Assembly: GCF_947489255.1 (NCBI RefSeq)
Contig: NZ_CANLCY010000001.1
Location: forward strand, 186,001 to 250,000
Direction: 5' to 3'
DNA: 64,000 bases
Origin: an uncultured Microbacterium sp.
Lineage (GTDB): Bacteria > Actinomycetota > Actinomycetes > Actinomycetales > Microbacteriaceae
In this document: positions 60,764-64,000 of the stretch, in pieces
How the letters are laid out: the number at the start of each line of letters is the position of its first letter
How positions within the stretch are numbered: the first letter of the stretch is position 1
Notes under the pieces: generated by a model
Database searches by the model: none
Told to the model about the DNA's origin: nothing
The model's input: the letters and a program-made list of their open reading frames with translations, nothing else
Position numbers and translations under genes: made by a program

Positions 60764-61448
60764 CGGGCGCCCCCGCCTCGCGACGGCGGCGCGCGACGGC
60801 CCCCGCGACGAGACCGCCGATCACCAGCACGCCGATCGCGGCCAGGGCGATCCAGAAGCCGGGCCCCAGCTCCCAGCCGAACGCGCCGAGCGCGACGTAC
60901 GCGGCCGACCCGGGGAGGATGCCCACCGCGGTTCCGATCGCGTAGTCGCGGCGACGCACCGAGGTCAGCCCCGCGCCGTAGTTGATGAGCGTGAACGGGA
61001 TGACGGGGATCAGGCGCGCACTCAGGACGGCGAGGAGTCCGCGTCGGCCGATCGCGGCATCCAGGCGGGCCACCCGTGCCCCCGTGAAGCGTTCGACCGC
61101 CTCGCGCCCCAGGGCACGACCGATGATGAAGGAGGCCGCGGCGCCGATCAGTGCACCGATGTAGACCATCGCGAATGCGACGGGGAAGCCCCAGACGATG
61201 CCCGCGGCGATGCCCAGGACGTTCTTCGGCGCCGGGCTCAGCGTGAGCGCCGCGTACAGCAGCGTGAAGAGCACCGCACCGGTCCATCCGGCCTGGCTCG
61301 ACCACGTCCTGATCTGTTCGACGTCGTGCGGGACGAACACGAACCCAACCGTTGCGACGACGGCGACGAAGACACCGAGAAGCGCCAACCGGAGGAGGGG
61401 GCGACGCATCGCACGGCGCGCAGGCGCGTCGGTTCCGTTCGGCTCCAT
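60756..61448 (-). CDS. TVP38/TMEM64-family membrane protein
   Basis: A 230-residue DedA/TVP38-like (SNARE-associated) membrane protein with about six helices: FTLLYAALTLSPAPKNVLGIAAG (part), WGFPVAFAMVYIGALIGAAASF, RLIPVIPFTLINYGAGLTSV and a final helix before the basic tail. Family members move or scramble lipids; the coupled CDP-alcohol transferase suits a lipid role. ATG at 61448 after GGAGGAG. Confidence 0.88.
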   Translation of the reverse strand: MEPNGTDAPARRAMRRPLLRLALLGVFVAVVATVGFVFVPHDVEQIRTWSSQAGWTGAVLFTLLYAALTLSPAPKNVLGIAAGIVWGFPVAFAMVYIGALIGAAASFIIGRALGREAVERFTGARVARLDAAIGRRGLLAVLSARLIPVIPFTLINYGAGLTSVRRRDYAIGTAVGILPGSAAYVALGAFGWELGPGFWIALAAIGVLVIGGLVAGAVARRRREAGAPGA

Positions 61449-61521
61449 CGATTCTCCTCCGCTTCCCCATACCCTAAGTCCGCGCGCGACCAGCGGTCGC
61501 CGGTCCCGACCGAGGAGCCCC

Positions 61522-62766
61522 ATGACCCCCCTTCGACGCCGACGTCGTCTCGCCGCGATGACCGTGACGACGGCATCCGCCCTGTTCGCCCTCGCCGGGT
61601 GCGCCGCACCCGCGGCCCCCGAGACGGCGGAATTCGCCGACTGGGATGCCGTGCTCTCGGCCGCCCAGGGCCAGACCGTGCAGCTGTGGATGTACGGCGG
61701 CGACGACCAGGGCAACGCCTACGTCGACGACGTGCTCGCCCCCGCGGTCGCCGAATACGGCGTGACCCTGGAGCGCGTCCCCGTCACCGACACCCGCGAT
61801 GCGCTGAACCGGGTGTTCACCGAGCTGCAGGCGGGTCGCGAAGACGGCAGCGTCGACCTCGTCTGGGTCAACGGTGACAACTTCCGCACCGGTAAGGAGG
61901 CGGGAGCCTGGCGCTGCGGGTGGACCGGCATGCTGCCGTCGATGGCGAACACGTCCGCTGACGACCCGCTGCTGCAGTCCGACTTCGGCACGCCCGTCGA
62001 CGGGTGCGAGGCGCCGTGGCACAAGGCCCAGTTCACGCTCGCCTACAACGCCGAGGCGATCGCCGACCCGCCGACCACCCTCGCGGGGGTCCTCGACTGG
62101 GCCGATGCCCACCCCGGCCGCTTCACCTACCCGGCGCCGCCGGACTTCACCGGATCGGTCTTCGTGCGCGAGGCCCTCGCGAGCGTGTCGGGCGGGGCCG
62201 ACGAGGTACCCACCGCCTACTCGCAGGACGCCTACGACGACCTCGCACCGGCGCTGTGGGACCGCCTCGACGCCCTCGCGCCGAACCTGTGGCGCGGCGG
62301 CGACACCTACCCCGCGAACGAGACCGAGCTCGGCCAGCTCTTCGCCGACCGGCAGGTCGACATGACCATGACCTACGGCCCGGCGACGCTCACGGGCCTC
62401 GTGGCCGACGGGACCTACCCCGCCCAGACCAAGGTGCTGACGCTCGAGGACGGCACGGTCGGCAACGCCAGCTTCCTCGGACTGCCGGTGAACTCCGACG
62501 CCGCGGCGGGCGCGATGGTCGTCGCCAATGTCGCCCTCTCGGCCGAGCAGCAGGCGAAGAAGGCCGAGCCCGACGTGTGGGGTCAGTTCCCCGTGCTCGA
62601 CCTGAACGCCCTGTCGGCCGAGGACCGCGCTCTCTTCGATGCTCTGCCGGCCTCGCCGGTCGTGCCCGCGTACGACGAGCTCTCGCGCAACGCGCACGGC
62701 GAGCTCGCCGCGGAATGGGTGCCCGCCCTCGACGACGGGTGGCGGCAGAACGTGCTCTCGCGGTGA
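61522..62766 (+). CDS. ABC transporter substrate-binding lipoprotein, YnjB family
   Basis: A 414-residue extracellular solute-binding protein. Its signal peptide ends in the lipobox LAGC (C27), so it is a lipoprotein. The YnjB type is suggested by VQLWMYGGDDQGNAYVDDV, VPVTDTRDALNRVFTELQAG and VDLVWVNGDNFRTGKEAG. Followed with a GTGA overlap by two permease genes. Substrate not established in the family. Confidence 0.88.
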   Translation: MTPLRRRRRLAAMTVTTASALFALAGCAAPAAPETAEFADWDAVLSAAQGQTVQLWMYGGDDQGNAYVDDVLAPAVAEYGVTLERVPVTDTRDALNRVFTELQAGREDGSVDLVWVNGDNFRTGKEAGAWRCGWTGMLPSMANTSADDPLLQSDFGTPVDGCEAPWHKAQFTLAYNAEAIADPPTTLAGVLDWADAHPGRFTYPAPPDFTGSVFVREALASVSGGADEVPTAYSQDAYDDLAPALWDRLDALAPNLWRGGDTYPANETELGQLFADRQVDMTMTYGPATLTGLVADGTYPAQTKVLTLEDGTVGNASFLGLPVNSDAAAGAMVVANVALSAEQQAKKAEPDVWGQFPVLDLNALSAEDRALFDALPASPVVPAYDELSRNAHGELAAEWVPALDDGWRQNVLSR

Positions 62767-63638
62767 CCTGGGCGCCCGTCGCGCGGCGCCGCGGCTCGCC
62801 CCGCGAGAGGCTGCGCGGGGCGGTGCTGGTGCTGCCCGCCGTCGTTCTCGCCCTCGTGGTGCTGGGCGGCGGCATCGGGGCGACGGCGCTGCAGGCGTTC
62901 GGGCTGCTGCCGGTGGTGGGACGACCCACTCCGGGGGTGGCGGCCTTCACGGCGCGTCCCGGCGAGCTGCTCGCCGCGGTCGGCGTCTCGGTAAGCGTCG
63001 CCGCGGTCAGCACCGTGCTGGCGGTGGTCATCGGCACGCTCGCCGCCGTCGTGATCGTCTCCCGCACGCGCAGCAGCCGCGCGGTGGCGGCTCTCGGCAC
63101 CCTCACCGTCACCGTCCCGCACCTGATCGCCGCGGCCACCGTGGGCCTGCTGCTGTCGGACGCCGGTGTGCTGCCCCGACTCCTCGGCATCCCCCCGGAG
63201 TCGTGGGCGCCGTGGGTCGGCGGTCCGCTCTGGGGGGCCGCGATCGTCGAGCTGGCGTGGAAGGAGTCGGCGTTCATCGCCCTCATCGTCACGGGCACGC
63301 TCGCGACCCGCATCCAGACCTACGACGAGACCGCGGCCCTGCTCGGGGCCGGCCGCGCGCAGCGGTTCCGCCACGTTCTGCTGCCGCTGACGGCGCCGAC
63401 GATCCTCATCGGCGCGGCGATCAGCTTCGTCTACGCCCTCGGGTCGTACGAGGTGCTGTGGCTTCTCGGTCGCACCTCGCCCGAGCCGCTCCCGGTCCTG
63501 GCCGTGCGCCTGTTCCAGGGCGTGTCGCTCGACTCGCGGCCCGAAGCGGCGGCGGTCGCCCTCGTCACGAGCGTGCTGGCGCTCGTCGCGGTGGCCCTCA
63601 CCTTCGCCGCCCTCCGACGGACGGCGGCGTGGCGGTGA
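62763..63638 (+). CDS. ABC transporter permease, YnjC-like
   Basis: A 291-residue inner-membrane permease with about six helices and the EAA-type loop YDETAALLGAGRAQRFRHVLLPLTAPTIL (about 196-224, in parts). It is coupled to the binding-protein gene before it and to the second permease after it. It forms the transport channel with the next protein. Confidence 0.88.
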   Translation: MTWAPVARRRGSPRERLRGAVLVLPAVVLALVVLGGGIGATALQAFGLLPVVGRPTPGVAAFTARPGELLAAVGVSVSVAAVSTVLAVVIGTLAAVVIVSRTRSSRAVAALGTLTVTVPHLIAAATVGLLLSDAGVLPRLLGIPPESWAPWVGGPLWGAAIVELAWKESAFIALIVTGTLATRIQTYDETAALLGAGRAQRFRHVLLPLTAPTILIGAAISFVYALGSYEVLWLLGRTSPEPLPVLAVRLFQGVSLDSRPEAAAVALVTSVLALVAVALTFAALRRTAAWR

Positions 63639-64000
63639 CCGCCGTCGACAGTCCCCTCACCCGCCCCCGCGGCGCCGGCCGGATCGTGCGCCGCACGTTC
63701 GCCGTGGTCCTCGCGGTGTGGTTCGCGCTCCCGCTGCTGCCGCTCGTGCTGTGGTCGTTCGCCGATCGCTGGAGCTTTCCGTCCGCGCTCCCCACGGAGT
63801 TCGGCATCCGTTCCCTCGACCAGGCGATCGCCTTCGGCGCGGTGCCGGCGCTGGGCCGCTCCCTCGTACTCGGTGTCGTCGTCGCGGTCGCCGCGACCCT
63901 GCTGGGCGCCCTCGCCGCTCGAGCGCTCACCTTCGGAGCGGTGCCCGGGGCACGGTTCGTCTCGGTGCTGCTGCTCGCACCCATCGCCCTTCCCCCCTTC
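63635..64000 (+). CDS. ABC transporter permease, partial (runs off the window)
   Basis: The first 122 codons of a second permease, begun at the GTG that overlaps the preceding stop (GTGA). Two to three hydrophobic helices are visible (AVVLAVWFALPLLPLVLWSF and LGVVVAVAATLLGALAARAL). It would be the YnjC/D-type partner; the ATPase gene presumably follows outside the window. Confidence 0.85.
   Translation, partial: MTAVDSPLTRPRGAGRIVRRTFAVVLAVWFALPLLPLVLWSFADRWSFPSALPTEFGIRSLDQAIAFGAVPALGRSLVLGVVVAVAATLLGALAARALTFGAVPGARFVSVLLLAPIALPPF

Noticed and set aside
1..64000. tRNA or rRNA genes
   Set aside because: No cloverleaf-like sequence with T-loop and D-loop consensus or rRNA motif was recognised in any gap.

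Overview
The window is very GC-rich and has the look of an actinomycete of the Microbacteriaceae, most likely Microbacterium or a close relative. Pointers are the third-codon GC bias, frequent GTG starts, GTGA/ATGA translational coupling, the recurring octamer GGATGCCG/CGGCATCC, and gene families typical of the group (YcnI/CopC, septum-formation proteins, WS/DGAT, kdpFABCDE). The genus is an inference from these features, not a database match. No rRNA, tRNA, CRISPR array, integrase or transposase was seen.

Layout. 0-2 kb: start of a small DUF1801-like gene (cut by the edge) and a sufS-sufU pair for Fe-S assembly. 2-4.3 kb: a small hypothetical gene and a convergent two-gene cassette (Cys/His-motif protein plus DUF488). 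4.4-15.7 kb: a potassium block, with a small membrane protein, kdpF-A-B-C-D-E, a peptidyl-tRNA hydrolase/RF-like gene (arfB type) and a KimA-like APC transporter. 15.8-21.2 kb: serine hydrolase, VanZ-like protein, ParDE toxin-antitoxin, GNAT, LysM protein, WS/DGAT. 21.4-23.4 kb: copper-type trio (His-rich membrane protein, YcnI, CopC). 23.7-31.6 kb: zinc metallopeptidase, M20 amidohydrolase, AAA ATPase with a C-terminal winged helix, FAD reductase, two tandem septum-formation paralogues. 31.7-34.5 kb: LacI regulator and GH13 alpha-glucosidase with a LacI-type operator.

34.7-57.6 kb is a large purine degradation region. It holds apt, hpxO-uraH-uraD, an AbiE-like toxin-antitoxin pair, an XRE-cupin regulator, an NCS1 permease, an allantoin/hydantoin racemase, allantoinase, a formamidase-family protein, an AtzH-amidase fusion, a PucG transaminase, allantoate amidohydrolase, a PhzF protein, and a xanthine dehydrogenase operon with a PNPOx gene. 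A MetF-like gene is divergent from that operon. Together they can take xanthine to urate, 5-hydroxyisourate, OHCU, S-allantoin, allantoate, ureidoglycine and oxalurate. The AtzH-amidase fusion and the formamidase homologue are the natural candidates for oxalurate to oxamate to oxalate. A 21-bp dyad, ATGTTG-N8-(A/T)ACATTC, occurs in front of three of these transcription units and is a likely shared operator.

57.9-64 kb: a methyltransferase, a MerA-like flavoprotein, a CDP-alcohol phosphatidyltransferase, a TVP38-like membrane protein, and a YnjBCD-type ABC transporter that runs off the end.

The most unusual signal is the density of palindromic and tandem repeats. A 25-bp hairpin family with co-varying stems has inserted several times in and around kdpB, where it is translated in frame. 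A second long palindrome family (ends CGAGTGTCCA/TGGACACTCG) and a third (CAACTCCTG/CAGGAGTTG) sit in gene gaps. A 0.8-kb array of five palindromic modules separated by an 18-bp minisatellite fills the gap between phzF and the xanthine dehydrogenase gene. Most of the larger convergent gene gaps carry such an element.
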